Shown piece after piece: positions 1-6,911 of a DNA stretch of 10,736 bases; position 1 is the first letter of the stretch; every line of letters begins with the position of its first letter. The position numbers and the translations under genes were made by a program. Source of the stretch: Candidatus Fermentibacterota bacterium (GTDB lineage Bacteria > Fermentibacterota > Fermentibacteria > Fermentibacterales > Fermentibacteraceae); contig JAKLEF010000039.1 of assembly GCA_022703195.1 (NCBI GenBank), forward strand, positions 1 through 10,736, written 5' to 3'. The notes under the pieces were generated by a model, which was given only the letters and a program-made list of their open reading frames with translations, ran no database searches and was not told the DNA's origin.

Positions 1-74
1 TGGAGTAGATCGTGGTCCAGACACCTGCGGGACAGGTCTTCTCCTTGCCTTTTGCCACCCTGTTCCTCCCTGCT

Positions 75-578
75 TCAGACGAGTTCGGCGGATATCAGCG
101 AGATCGACGTCCCGCCGGTGGCCGTCGACAAAACGAGCCCGGTGCCGGGGGCGTAGTAGTACTGCGTGAAGAAGTTGAGGGGCATCACGTTCCCGTTGAA
201 CACCATCTTGCTCTCCGCCTCGACGAACAGGACGTCGTCGTACTTCCTGCCGTTCACCTCGACGGACTTCCCCTTCTCCTTCACGGTCATCGTGACGATG
301 CTCTCGATCGTATTGGCGGTGAACCTCACGTCCCAGGTGTCGCCCGCCGACAGGTCGTCACGGAGCAGCACCTGGAAGTTCCCCTTCTCGAAGCTGTCGG
401 TGAGGTAGGAGGAGCCTTCCTTCCTCATGTACTGGTCGGTGCCGAGCACCGAGTTCACCATGGTGAACCTGCCGGGCACGGACCGGTCCTCGGCCGTGAC
501 CCTGTTGGTGAACTCGCTGCCGTCGGCCTGCCGGTACTTCCATGCATTCCCCACCGCGAGCGGATAGTAGACTGCCAT
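75..578 (-). CDS. Hypothetical beta-rich protein, 167 aa
   Basis: I do not recognise a named family. The protein opens with YYPLAVGNAWKYRQADG, the 'PLAVGNxWxY' opening seen in many small beta-sandwich proteins and lipoproteins of candidate-phylum bacteria, and continues as alternating polar/hydrophobic strands to a hydrophobic C-terminus (ISLISAELV). There is no signal peptide, lipobox, transmembrane helix or visible catalytic motif. The frame stays open upstream to 743, but I chose ATG at 578 because GGGGAGGG lies a few bases before it and because the extra N-terminal residues are low-complexity and unlike the rest. It ends with TGA at 75-77. It is divergent from the gene at 916 across 337 bp. 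The missing export signal is odd for this protein style, so a true start further upstream or a cytoplasmic role are both possible. Coding status is fairly sure, function unknown. Confidence 0.72.
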   Translation of the reverse strand: MAVYYPLAVGNAWKYRQADGSEFTNRVTAEDRSVPGRFTMVNSVLGTDQYMRKEGSSYLTDSFEKGNFQVLLRDDLSAGDTWDVRFTANTIESIVTMTVKEKGKSVEVNGRKYDDVLFVEAESKMVFNGNVMPLNFFTQYYYAPGTGLVLSTATGGTSISLISAELV

Positions 579-915
579 CTTCCCTCCCCGCGCCACCGGC
601 AGCGTATCAGACAGGCCGGCTGCGCCTCCTGCGTTGTACCGGGTCCGCATGCTCCCCATTCCCCCGGGGGAGGCAACGGATACTACCGCACATTCTCCGG
701 TAACGGAAGAGACCGCGGCCGGCTCCCGGCTTGCACTCTGCATGCCCGGGTCTGCCGCCGGGCGACGGCCGCGCCCCGGCCTCTCCAGGGGGTCACGGAT
801 GCCGGGAGGGGCGGGTCAGCCACGAGGTTTTCGACACCGGCGGGAATCTGCAGCGATTCTGGCAGGTATCTTGCTCCACATGGTTTCGGACCATCTCGGA
901 ACACCGGAGGTTTCG
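579..915. promoter_or_regulatory. Divergent intergenic region, 337 bp
   Basis: This is the only gene-free stretch over 300 bp. It separates the starts of the minus-strand gene at 578 and the plus-strand gene at 916 and should hold both promoters. The clearest candidate is TATCTT at 867-872, 43 bp before the 916 start. It resembles the TATCTT boxes found ahead of the plus-strand genes at 2468 and 9892. No convincing -35 is visible. GC-rich, short inverted repeats occur around 750-800, but none is strong. Reading frames continue through the region on both strands, as expected from high GC, and none has a convincing start signal or protein-like composition. Confidence 0.4.
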
Positions 916-1659
916 ATGGAGCTGAAGGACTGGAACGGCAGGGCGGTGGCGGCTGAACGCAGCAGGTCCGGATTCACCGCGGTCCACGACTTCGCGGACA
1001 ATCTGGTGGCGTCTCCCCGCGGCGGATCTCTGCCGGCGGCCATGGCAGGAAGGCTCAGGGCTTCCGGTTCGCCTCCGGACTTCGACGATGAGAGCATGAA
1101 GCGGCTTTCGGGGCGGCTGGGCTTCTACTGCGACATGCAGTCGCTCGACCATGTCGACCCCCTGACCTGGTCGGTGTTCGGCAGCCTTGCATCTGCCGAC
1201 GCTTCTGCGAAGTCCGCCTGGACATCGGAGCTGTACTCGAGGCTCGGGCTGTCCCCGGGCGCGTCGGACCCGTCCGAGATATCTCTCTGGAGCAGCATCA
1301 GATCGGGCGTGAACGGAGATCCGGCGATCTCCTTCGACGCGTCGGTCGTAACCTGCGATTCCGCGGTGTTCTTCGAGGCTTCATGGCTGGATGGAGGCGA
1401 TCATCCCCCGCCGGGCGGGCTGACCTGCAGGCTCGGGTCGCTGAGCGAGTTCGTCAGGTCGGGCGGAGGCACGATGAGGGACAGGATAGTCCTGGTTTCG
1501 CTCGACCTCCACAAGGAGCCCTCCCTGAGCCCGGGCAGATACGGCGGAGTGGAACTGCGCCGCATGTCGTGGCAGTACCTGATCTCGCAGGACAGCCACC
1601 CCTTCCGGGGCGAGATCAACCGCTACTACGACTGGAAGCTCTCGAACCTGAGTTCCTGA
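916..1659 (+). CDS. Unknown protein, possibly a degenerate PD-(D/E)XK nuclease fold, 247 aa
   Basis: Soluble protein without signal peptide or membrane segments. An N-terminal half with a DHVDPLTWSVFGSL segment (residues 79-91) is followed by SFDASVVTCDSAVFFEASW (139-157). That second segment has the layout of a PD-(D/E)XK core: an Asp (D141) entering a strand, then a strand ending E-x-K. Here E154 is kept but the lysine position is serine (E-A-S). A further strand, RIVLVSLDL (190-198), and a helical end (MSWQYLIS...EINRYYDWKL) also fit that fold. The nuclease assignment is my inference from pattern only. The start ATG at 916 is preceded by GGAGG five bases away; an in-frame ATG at 880 lacks such a site. 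The gene ends 31 bp from the stop of the convergent nitroreductase-like gene, and no restriction or toxin partner is adjacent. Confidence 0.7.
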   Translation: MELKDWNGRAVAAERSRSGFTAVHDFADNLVASPRGGSLPAAMAGRLRASGSPPDFDDESMKRLSGRLGFYCDMQSLDHVDPLTWSVFGSLASADASAKSAWTSELYSRLGLSPGASDPSEISLWSSIRSGVNGDPAISFDASVVTCDSAVFFEASWLDGGDHPPPGGLTCRLGSLSEFVRSGGGTMRDRIVLVSLDLHKEPSLSPGRYGGVELRRMSWQYLISQDSHPFRGEINRYYDWKLSNLSS

Positions 1660-1690
1660 TCCGATCCGACGGACCCTGCGACGACCGCCG

Positions 1691-2353
1691 CTACTCGCCG
1701 GGATACCCCACTGTCTGCGCCAGGATTATCCGCTGACCGGGGCGAAGCCCCATCGCCATGGAGAGCGCTTCCTTGTCCACGGCCCCCCTCACCACGGTAG
1801 CCAGCCCGTTCAGAGCACAGAACAGGTAGACGTTCTGGCCGATGAAGCCGGTGTCGCACGCCGCCCAGAAGAGCATCTCGTCCTCCGTCATGCCGCGGCC
1901 GTCGGGATCCATCCTCGCGAGGTCGGCCACGTAGACGAGATCGACCGGCGCGGTCGCGCAGAACGGCTGCATCCCGGTCGAAGCGCGGAGATCGGCGGGG
2001 CTGACCAGCCTGAGGGCGCCGCCCGCGGCGTCGTAGAGGAACAGGCCCTTCTCCATCGCAACGTAGACATCGATCTCCTGTCGGTTCATGGCGGACGGAG
2101 CGGTCCGCCTGCCGGAATCGGGCCGGTTGATCCCGAAGGCGGCCCACAGGAGGTCGGACAGCACCTCGGTCGAGAGGGTGTCCGGGCTGAAGGATCGTGA
2201 GGAGGCCCTGTCACGGAGGGCCTGCATCAGGGTACCTGTGTCATCCATTCCCGGCTCCGTAAGTTGGATGTCTCCTCCGGCCGCGAATGCGGAGACCGGG
2301 GCCGACATCATGATCAGCATCGCAGCCATCGGTTTCCAGTAACTGTCGAGCAA
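1691..2353 (-). CDS. Exported SagB/nitroreductase-family protein, 220 aa
   Basis: The family is FMN-dependent oxidoreductases with the nitroreductase fold, SagB/ThcOx-like branch. Support: a basic RxSSRSFSPD segment (about 49-58), the flavin-site pattern RTAPSAMNRQEIDVYV (83-98), a YD turn at the end of the next strand, and the C-terminal DTGFIGQNVYLFCALNGLAT block followed by GYP. Residues 9-25 (MAAMLIMMSAPVSAFAA) form a signal peptide with likely cleavage near A24/A25, so the enzyme should act outside the cytoplasmic membrane, in which case flavin loading implies Tat-like or unusual handling. No twin arginine is visible. The start is TTG at 2353, because AAGGAGG sits seven bases upstream and the internal ATG at 2329 has no such site. 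SagB proper works with a cyclodehydratase and a peptide precursor; none is present, so the substrate is unknown. Short for SagB but normal for single-domain nitroreductases. Confidence 0.85.
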   Translation of the reverse strand: MLDSYWKPMAAMLIMMSAPVSAFAAGGDIQLTEPGMDDTGTLMQALRDRASSRSFSPDTLSTEVLSDLLWAAFGINRPDSGRRTAPSAMNRQEIDVYVAMEKGLFLYDAAGGALRLVSPADLRASTGMQPFCATAPVDLVYVADLARMDPDGRGMTEDEMLFWAACDTGFIGQNVYLFCALNGLATVVRGAVDKEALSMAMGLRPGQRIILAQTVGYPGE

Positions 2354-2369
2354 ATCGCGCCTCCTTGGA

Positions 2370-2386
2370 TCCCCGGGGCCCGGGGA
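2370..2386. repeat. GC-rich stem-loop just upstream of the nitroreductase ribosome site
   Basis: A 7-bp stem (TCCCCGG with CCGGGGA) closes a 3-base loop, two bases outside the AAGGAGG site of the minus-strand gene starting at 2353. In the mRNA it would sit immediately 5' of the ribosome binding site and could influence translation. This is structure only; no ligand or regulator is implied. Confidence 0.35.
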
Positions 2387-2435
2387 AACGCTATCGTCCC
2401 TGCACGACCGGCTTCCATTCCCGCCCGGGCATCGG

Positions 2436-2457
2436 TATCTTATCGATGCATATCGAT
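2436..2457 (+). promoter_or_regulatory. Putative -10 box and dyad upstream of the M28 peptidase gene
   Basis: TATCTT at 2436-2441 is a possible -10 element 32 bp before the ATG at 2468. It is immediately followed by ATCGAT-GCAT-ATCGAT (2442-2457), a 6-bp inverted repeat around four bases that would lie at the transcription start and could be an operator or a leader stem. The ribosome site GGGAGGG follows at 2458-2464. The -35 region (around 2413) matches consensus poorly, so this call rests on the -10 and on its resemblance to the leaders at 867 and 9843. Confidence 0.35.
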
Positions 2458-2467
2458 GGGAGGGAGT

Positions 2468-3691
2468 ATGCCAGCCGCCCTTGTGACGTTGTTCCTGCTA
2501 GGAGCCTCCGCCGGTGATCTGGTGTTCGTGGACTGTGACGTGCGGGATGCCGCAGCGGCGCCCTGGATCGAAGGGATGACGATCCTGCACACCGAATCCG
2601 ACTGCTTCCTGGCCCTGTCGGGCGCAACGGCACCTGCCGGCGTCGACTGGAACGTGATAGACGTGGCTCCGGTCGATCCCGACTCATACAGGATCCTGTA
2701 CAGGGCGATGTGCAGGTCCGCGATGCCTTCTCTTCCGGGAGAAGTCGTGCTCGAGACCGAGAGGTTCATGCTTATACGGCTCGCTTCCCCCGATCGCGGC
2801 CTCGTGACGGTTCCCGGAGTCGGCATCCTGAGGCCGCTGCGCCCTGCCGTCGCATGCCCTGAAGCTACGGCGCCGGAGCCTGCGATGGTCGACACGGCCC
2901 TGGTGGCGGACATCGCGGCCGCAGTGGACGGCGACAGCCTGAATGCGTTCATCTCCCACATGCAGAGCTATGGCACGCGGTACGCGACATCCCCGGAATA
3001 CGACGCATGCGCCGACTGGGCCGACACATGGATGTCGACGCACTGGATCCCCAGCGAACAGCAGTACTTCGACTACGGCGGATATCAGATATGCAACGTC
3101 GAAGCTGAGATACCGGGCGTCGAGTTCCCCGAGCGCATCTACATCATCTGCGCCCATCTCGACTCCTACTGCGCGGAGCCTTCGACGGCCCCCGGGGCCG
3201 ACGACGACGGCAGCGGCAGCGCGACTGTCATGGAGGCGGCCAGGGTGATGGCGCAGTACCAGTTCAGGAACACGGTGCGCTTCGTGCTCTTCACGGCCGA
3301 GGAGTTCTGGATGGTGGGCAGCGAGTACTACGTCCAGCAGGCCTACGAAGCGGGCGAGGACATACGGGGGGCCATCAACCTCGACATGATCCTCTGGGCC
3401 CCGGGCGATCCCGACTCGGTCTTCATCCCCTACGACGCCGCCTCCGAGGATCTGGCTCTCGCTGCGGGCGAAGCCTTCGCCGAGTACGCCCCCTCGATCT
3501 TCCCCAGGATCGTGTACGATCCGGGTGCGCCGAGCGACCATGCCTCGTTCTGGGTCAGGTCGGCTACGATGCCATCGAGATGGCCGAAGGCAGCGCTGAC
3601 GAGATCTGGGGCGGCTACAACCCCTACTACCACCAGCCGGAGGACCTCCTGCTCAACTACATGCCCAGCTTCCCATACGGCACCGACGTAG
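2468..3691 (+). CDS. Secreted M28-family zinc aminopeptidase, frameshifted (N-terminal part)
   Basis: Peptidase family M28 (aminopeptidase S/Y-like), two-zinc exopeptidase. Residues 1-16 are a short signal peptide, about 17-150 an uncharacterised pro-like region, and 155-370 the catalytic domain. All five metal ligands and the catalytic acid are visible: H230 and D232 in CAHLDS, D245 in GADDDGSGS, E278/E279 in FTAEEF, D306 in INLDM, and H358 in SDHASFW. Directly after SDHASFW (codon 362, 3551-3553) the frame becomes nonsense (VRSATMPSRW...) and ends at 3691, while the expected continuation QVGYDAIEMAEG is found in another frame from 3556. Shifting past bases 3554-3555 restores one protein to 4017. 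The start ATG 2468 has GGGAGGG just upstream. The domain through the last zinc ligand is intact, but the C-terminal helix and sorting domain are lost unless the shift is an assembly error or is bypassed. Confidence 0.88.
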   Translation: MPAALVTLFLLGASAGDLVFVDCDVRDAAAAPWIEGMTILHTESDCFLALSGATAPAGVDWNVIDVAPVDPDSYRILYRAMCRSAMPSLPGEVVLETERFMLIRLASPDRGLVTVPGVGILRPLRPAVACPEATAPEPAMVDTALVADIAAAVDGDSLNAFISHMQSYGTRYATSPEYDACADWADTWMSTHWIPSEQQYFDYGGYQICNVEAEIPGVEFPERIYIICAHLDSYCAEPSTAPGADDDGSGSATVMEAARVMAQYQFRNTVRFVLFTAEEFWMVGSEYYVQQAYEAGEDIRGAINLDMILWAPGDPDSVFIPYDAASEDLALAAGEAFAEYAPSIFPRIVYDPGAPSDHASFWVRSATMPSRWPKAALTRSGAATTPTTTSRRTSCSTTCPASHTAPT

Positions 3692-4017
3692 CAAGGGCGG
3701 CCGTGGCCCTTCTCGCCACCCTGGCCGAGCCTCTGGGCCCGTCGTCCGTGGAAGGCGGAGGAGCGCCAATCGACGGGGACATCATCGTGTCGCCCAACCC
3801 GTGCACGTCCGGATCGCTCAGGATCCTCGTCCCGGAGGGCCTGCAGCCCGGTGCGGTCCTCTCGGTCGTCGACCTGGCGGGAAGGATCGTCGCGGAGACT
3901 GGATCGGTCGGGCCCGGTGAGCTCGTGCTCGATCTCGGGACGCTCCCGGGAGGGGTCTACTCGGTGGTGTGCCCCGGCGCGGGAGCCGCACCAGCCCGCT
4001 TCGTCCTCCTGGACTGA
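3556..4017 (+). CDS. C-terminal part of the frameshifted M28 peptidase, with FlgD-like sorting domain
   Basis: This is the continuation of the gene starting at 2468, read in the frame beginning CAG at 3556; the first ATG in this frame is at 3580. It supplies the missing end of the catalytic domain (QVGYDAIEMAEG, then YNPYYHQPEDLLLNY, the conserved 'HxPxD' region of M28 enzymes). After a linker (about 3740-3780) comes a roughly 80-residue C-terminal domain beginning DIIVSPNPC with VVDLAGRIV, LDLGTLPGGVYSVV and a final RFVLLD. That is the typical FlgD-like / T9SS type A sorting pattern, used to anchor or export proteins in FCB-related bacteria. It has no credible ribosome site of its own, so I regard it as a fragment, not a separate gene. 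It ends with TGA at 4015-4017. Confidence 0.82.
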   Translation, partial: QVGYDAIEMAEGSADEIWGGYNPYYHQPEDLLLNYMPSFPYGTDVARAAVALLATLAEPLGPSSVEGGGAPIDGDIIVSPNPCTSGSLRILVPEGLQPGAVLSVVDLAGRIVAETGSVGPGELVLDLGTLPGGVYSVVCPGAGAAPARFVLLD

Positions 4018-4018
4018 C

Positions 4019-4060
4019 TCCAGAACGCCCCGGAGTCCGGAAGCCGGGAGTCCAGAACGC
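4019..4060. repeat. Direct repeat of the element-end motif TCCAGAACGC around a GC hairpin
   Basis: TCCAGAACGC occurs at 4019-4028, immediately after the peptidase stop codon, and again at 4051-4060, where it is the outer end of inverted-repeat element copy 1. The 22 bp between them contain CCCGG (4029-4033) and CCGGG (4044-4048), which can pair as a small hairpin and may help terminate the plus-strand gene. The duplication may be a remnant of a second element end or a consequence of insertion. Confidence 0.55.
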
Positions 4061-4164
4061 TTTTAACTCCTTTAACTATCTCCGCAGAACCACCCCCTCG
4101 CGATGCAACCTGTCAAGCGAACATGCTGGAGGAAGAAAGTTAAAGGAGTTAAAAGCGTTCTAGA
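4051..4164. repeat. Inverted-repeat element, copy 1 (MITE/BIME-like), 114 bp
   Basis: Non-coding element whose arms at 4054-4077 and 4138-4161 are perfect 24-bp reverse complements (left arm begins AGAACGCTTTTAACTCC). The three bases outside match with one mismatch. The AT-rich arms contrast with the GC-rich surroundings. The interior (4078-4137) contains CAGAACCA (4085-4092) and TCGCGATGCAACCT (4098-4111), both found reversed in copy 2 at 6995-7160, so the two are related elements and not chance palindromes. It lies between the convergent stops of the M28 gene and the VIT/vWA gene. No target-site duplication is evident. The family is not recognised. It could be a miniature transposable element, a BIME-like repeat or a structured RNA or terminator. 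Confidence 0.88.
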
Positions 4165-4169
4165 GAATG

Positions 4170-4197
4170 GGGCCGGGCGGTCGGATCCGCCCGGCCC
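4170..4197 (-). terminator. GC-rich hairpin after the VIT/vWA gene
   Basis: GGGCCGGGCGG (4170-4180) pairs perfectly with CCGCCCGGCCC (4187-4197), an 11-bp stem with a 6-base loop, starting 7 bases after the minus-strand stop codon at 4205-4207. On the minus strand no U-tract follows at once, but the AT-rich arm of element copy 1 does within about 10 bases. On the plus strand TTT follows, so it may act in both directions. Confidence 0.6.
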
Positions 4198-4204
4198 TTT
4201 CGCG

Positions 4205-6511
4205 CTAGATGGACTTCAGCCAGCCCGCGAGTTCAGTGCCGGCCGAGGGATCGGCCGGCCTGGGAACGCCCTGGGCCGCCAGCCACTTGAGAGCCTTCTC
4301 GGCGATCAGGGCCCATTCGTCGGACCTGTCGGCAAAATCCCAGTGGAGAAGGAACAACGCGACCAGCGTCGCCAGGACTTCGTCCTTCCTCAGTCGTTCC
4401 GGGACCTCCGCCTTCAGGGCATCGAAGCCCTCGACCTCCGCCAGTGCCGAGAGTTCCTTCCCGAGCCTCCAGGATCCGTTCGCGAGCTGCAGGCCGACTA
4501 GCTGCATGAAGCGGTCCGCCGCCACTCCGTATCCCGACGGACCGCCACTAGCGGTTTGCTGTATGCCTCCATCGTTCTGAACGGCTGCATGCTTCGGACC
4601 GGAACGGGAGAGGAGGCGGCCGGCCTTCTTCGCCCCCCCGAAGGCAGCGCCTGCCAACGACATCGCAACCTGCGGCGCCGCGCACGGGAGACAGAACTGC
4701 ATCCCGCCGTAGCCCCTGGTGAGAGCCACCGGGACGCGCCTGAGGTTCACCGTGCCGCCCTTTTCGTCGCCCTCCCGCTCCTCGACGGCCACGTAGCTGG
4801 TCTGCGAGGAGACCAGGCCATACTCGAGAGCGGTGGAGAGGATCCGGGCCTCGTCGCCCTTCCGTCTCCTCGCCGACTGCTCCGACCCCCCGGATGCCGC
4901 CCCCTGTTCGATGGACGCGATGAACTCCCGCGCCAGCAGCAGCGGGATCGTACGATCATCGGAGACAGGCATCGAACCATCGACCGCGCATTCAGCGATC
5001 ACCGAACCATCGGCCGCCTTGATCCGCACCAGGGCGTCCTTCACGGCGGGCACCCTGCACAGGATGTCGATCTCGTCGCCCGTGCAGAACGCTGGCAGCT
5101 CCGCGGGAACCGCAACGGACGGCGAGAGCCCGCCCCAGTCGAGCTTCGTATCGGCGGCATACGGGGCGGAGAGCCTGGCCATCTGGCGCATCACCTTGGG
5201 CTCGATCCGCTCCCCGGGGAAGATGAACTCGGCCATGCCGCCGGATGCCTTCGCGACGCCCCTCACGAGAGTTCCGCTGGCCCCGCGCCCGATCCCGAAC
5301 GAGAAGATGCGGGCGTTCTTCCTGTGCTTCGCGGCCAGCTCGATGACTTCCCGCTCGTTGCCCACCTCGCCGTCGGTCAGCAGCAGCACATTGAGTTTCC
5401 TGCCCCTCTCGGCCTTCTCGAGTACGGCCTTCATGGGTGCGAGGATCTCGGTTCCGCCGAGGTCGGCAATCCATTTCCCGGCGATCGCCGTCGTGATATC
5501 GAGGTTCTTCTGGTCGTAGGCGACGGGTGCGGTGAACATCATGTCCATGGTGGAGCCGAAGCCGACCACGTTGAACCTGTCACCCTCTTCGAGCGACTTG
5601 AGGCAGAGCATCAGGGCGGCCCTGGCCTCCTCGAAGCTCTCGCCGGCCATCGAGCCGGACCTGTCGACGATGAAAACGACATCCCTGGGCTTCTTCGCGG
5701 ATTCCGCGAGGACAGGCCTGAACCTGAGCATCATCGCGACGGACGAGCCGTCGCGGCATGCCGTCACGCCCGCCTTGCCCGGTTCGGCGAGCTCGATGTC
5801 GAGCACGAAGTCCTGATCGAGCTGCGGTTCGCGAACGGCCAGGCCCACCCGGGCCTTCCTGCCGTGCATCGAGACAGTGATGGGATACGAGGGGCACGAG
5901 ATCGCACTTATGGCGGACCCGGCCTCTATGTCCACCGACATCGACAGACCGTAGGGCACGCCCCCGATCACGACAGGGGGCAGTATGGCGTCCAGCTCGG
6001 CCGGGTCCATCTCCAAGGCCTTCCCGGGAGGGATGTAGCGGGGCGAGATCGTCGTGGGGATACGCAGGCGGAGGCCTCTGTCGAACCTCTCCGTCCGCCC
6101 GGCGTGGCTGATGCGGACCACGGCCTCCTCGCCGGGGAGGAGCCGGCCGACCGACACGGAGAAGATGTCGGGCCTGTTCTGGTCGAGGAGGAAGGCCGAA
6201 TCGCCCTTCTGCATCGCCTCGTCGTACTTCTCGAAGGCCTTCTCGCGCTCCTCCACCCTGCCCCTGATCCTGCGGCCCCCGATCTCGACCTCGAAGCCGC
6301 ATACCGAGCTGTTCTCCTCCAGGGGGAAGCTGTAGAGAGCTTCTATCGGCGAATCCTCGTCGTTCCGGAACCGCTGGGAAACCGTGGTGAGCACCGCGGC
6401 GCCACGGACCCTGACGTCCATGGCCACACCCTTCAGGGGCACGGCCACCCCCCCGGAAGTCACCATCCCGCAGTCCCGGCCTTCGGGTGCCGCTCTACCC
6501 TTCTTCTTCAT
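4205..6511 (-). CDS. VIT domain + von Willebrand factor A domain protein, 768 aa
   Basis: Vault/inter-alpha-trypsin family protein, similar in layout to eukaryotic VWA5A. An N-terminal VIT domain spans about 15-140, including RFRNDEDSPIEALYSFPL and EEREKAFEKYDEAMQKGDSA. The vWA domain spans about 275-445 with a complete MIDAS metal site: DRSGS (D283, S285, S287), T354 in GGTE, and D380 in LLTDGE. A beta-rich region then leads to ALEYGLVSSQTSYVAVEERE, a hallmark of this family. The C-terminal helical part contains LQLANGSWRLGKEL and a HWDFADRSDEW segment, as in full-length VWA5A-type proteins. There is no signal peptide or membrane helix, so it is probably cytoplasmic. The vWA site suggests Mg2+/Mn2+-dependent protein binding; the ligand is unknown. 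I chose ATG 6511 (GAGG six bases upstream); GTG 6532 and ATG 6523 are alternatives. It overlaps the MerR-like gene by 17 bp, implying coupled translation. Confidence 0.93.
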   Translation of the reverse strand: MKKKGRAAPEGRDCGMVTSGGVAVPLKGVAMDVRVRGAAVLTTVSQRFRNDEDSPIEALYSFPLEENSSVCGFEVEIGGRRIRGRVEEREKAFEKYDEAMQKGDSAFLLDQNRPDIFSVSVGRLLPGEEAVVRISHAGRTERFDRGLRLRIPTTISPRYIPPGKALEMDPAELDAILPPVVIGGVPYGLSMSVDIEAGSAISAISCPSYPITVSMHGRKARVGLAVREPQLDQDFVLDIELAEPGKAGVTACRDGSSVAMMLRFRPVLAESAKKPRDVVFIVDRSGSMAGESFEEARAALMLCLKSLEEGDRFNVVGFGSTMDMMFTAPVAYDQKNLDITTAIAGKWIADLGGTEILAPMKAVLEKAERGRKLNVLLLTDGEVGNEREVIELAAKHRKNARIFSFGIGRGASGTLVRGVAKASGGMAEFIFPGERIEPKVMRQMARLSAPYAADTKLDWGGLSPSVAVPAELPAFCTGDEIDILCRVPAVKDALVRIKAADGSVIAECAVDGSMPVSDDRTIPLLLAREFIASIEQGAASGGSEQSARRRKGDEARILSTALEYGLVSSQTSYVAVEEREGDEKGGTVNLRRVPVALTRGYGGMQFCLPCAAPQVAMSLAGAAFGGAKKAGRLLSRSGPKHAAVQNDGGIQQTASGGPSGYGVAADRFMQLVGLQLANGSWRLGKELSALAEVEGFDALKAEVPERLRKDEVLATLVALFLLHWDFADRSDEWALIAEKALKWLAAQGVPRPADPSAGTELAGWLKSI

Positions 6512-6911
6512 CGCCGCCCTCATTCCTTTCACCGGAGGCCGAGCCGCCGGGATCGTTCAACGTTTCTGCAAGCCTTTCCAGCACGCTCGAGGAAGGTATG
6601 GCCTGACCGCTTCCGACGAGCAGGCAGTACCCCCCGGCAAGCCGGATGATCGTCACGGTTTCGGAGCGGAAAGCCCCTCCGGCGGACACGGGGCCGGCCG
6701 GTAACCGGGGATGGGCAGGGCCGGTCTGCCTGGCTCTTTCGTGGAGGATGGCCTCGAGATGGGTTCGGGTGTAGTAGCTGCCCCTGCCGGCGCCATGGGG
6801 AGGGGGTATCAGCCTGGTCTGGACATAGAATCTGACAGTGCGCCTGCTGACTCCTGCAAGCGCCGCAAGCTCTGCTATCGAGTATCTTTCTGAACCAGCC
6901 CCATCTTTCAT
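6495..6911 (-). CDS. MerR-type transcriptional regulator, 138 aa
   Basis: N-terminal MerR-family winged helix-turn-helix: YSIAELAALAGVSRRTVRFYV (about 10-30), then the wing LIPPPHGAGRGSYYTRTHLEAI (34-55). The rest is not the usual long dimerisation coil with metal-binding cysteines but a short region with VTIIRLAGGYCLLVGSG and an acidic tail (GGDEEEG), so the effector is unknown. It is the first gene of a two-gene operon with the VIT/vWA protein, whose start lies inside its 3' end. I chose ATG 6911 over the upstream GTG 6932 because a good promoter places transcription initiation at or within a few bases of this ATG and neither codon has a ribosome site, which points to a leaderless mRNA. A dyad overlapping the promoter suggests autoregulation. 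The DNA-binding assignment is firm; regulation of the partner gene is inference. Confidence 0.88.
   Translation of the reverse strand: MKDGAGSERYSIAELAALAGVSRRTVRFYVQTRLIPPPHGAGRGSYYTRTHLEAILHERARQTGPAHPRLPAGPVSAGGAFRSETVTIIRLAGGYCLLVGSGQAIPSSSVLERLAETLNDPGGSASGERNEGGDEEEG

Noticed and set aside
12..956. A 314-codon plus-strand frame across the first gene
   Set aside because: It is antisense to the 75-578 gene and then runs through the GC-rich divergent intergenic region, with low-complexity translation. The minus-strand frame has better composition and a ribosome site.
88..3090. The shared 13-mer CGGCGGATATCAG near positions 88 and 3077
   Set aside because: It is a single short match inside two unrelated coding sequences with no surrounding similarity, so probably chance.
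4051..4164. Integron attC site, because the arms contain TTTAAC...GTTAAA similar to RYYYAAC/GTTRRRY
   Set aside because: The arms are a perfect 24-33 bp inverted repeat without the asymmetric L boxes and extrahelical bases of attC. No integrase is visible, and the copies are inverted relative to each other instead of in cassette order.
4556..6649. A 697-codon open frame on the plus strand opposite the VIT/vWA gene
   Set aside because: It is the high-GC antisense shadow of a gene with clear domains. Its translation is rich in R, H, P and G, has no recognisable domain and no ribosome site.
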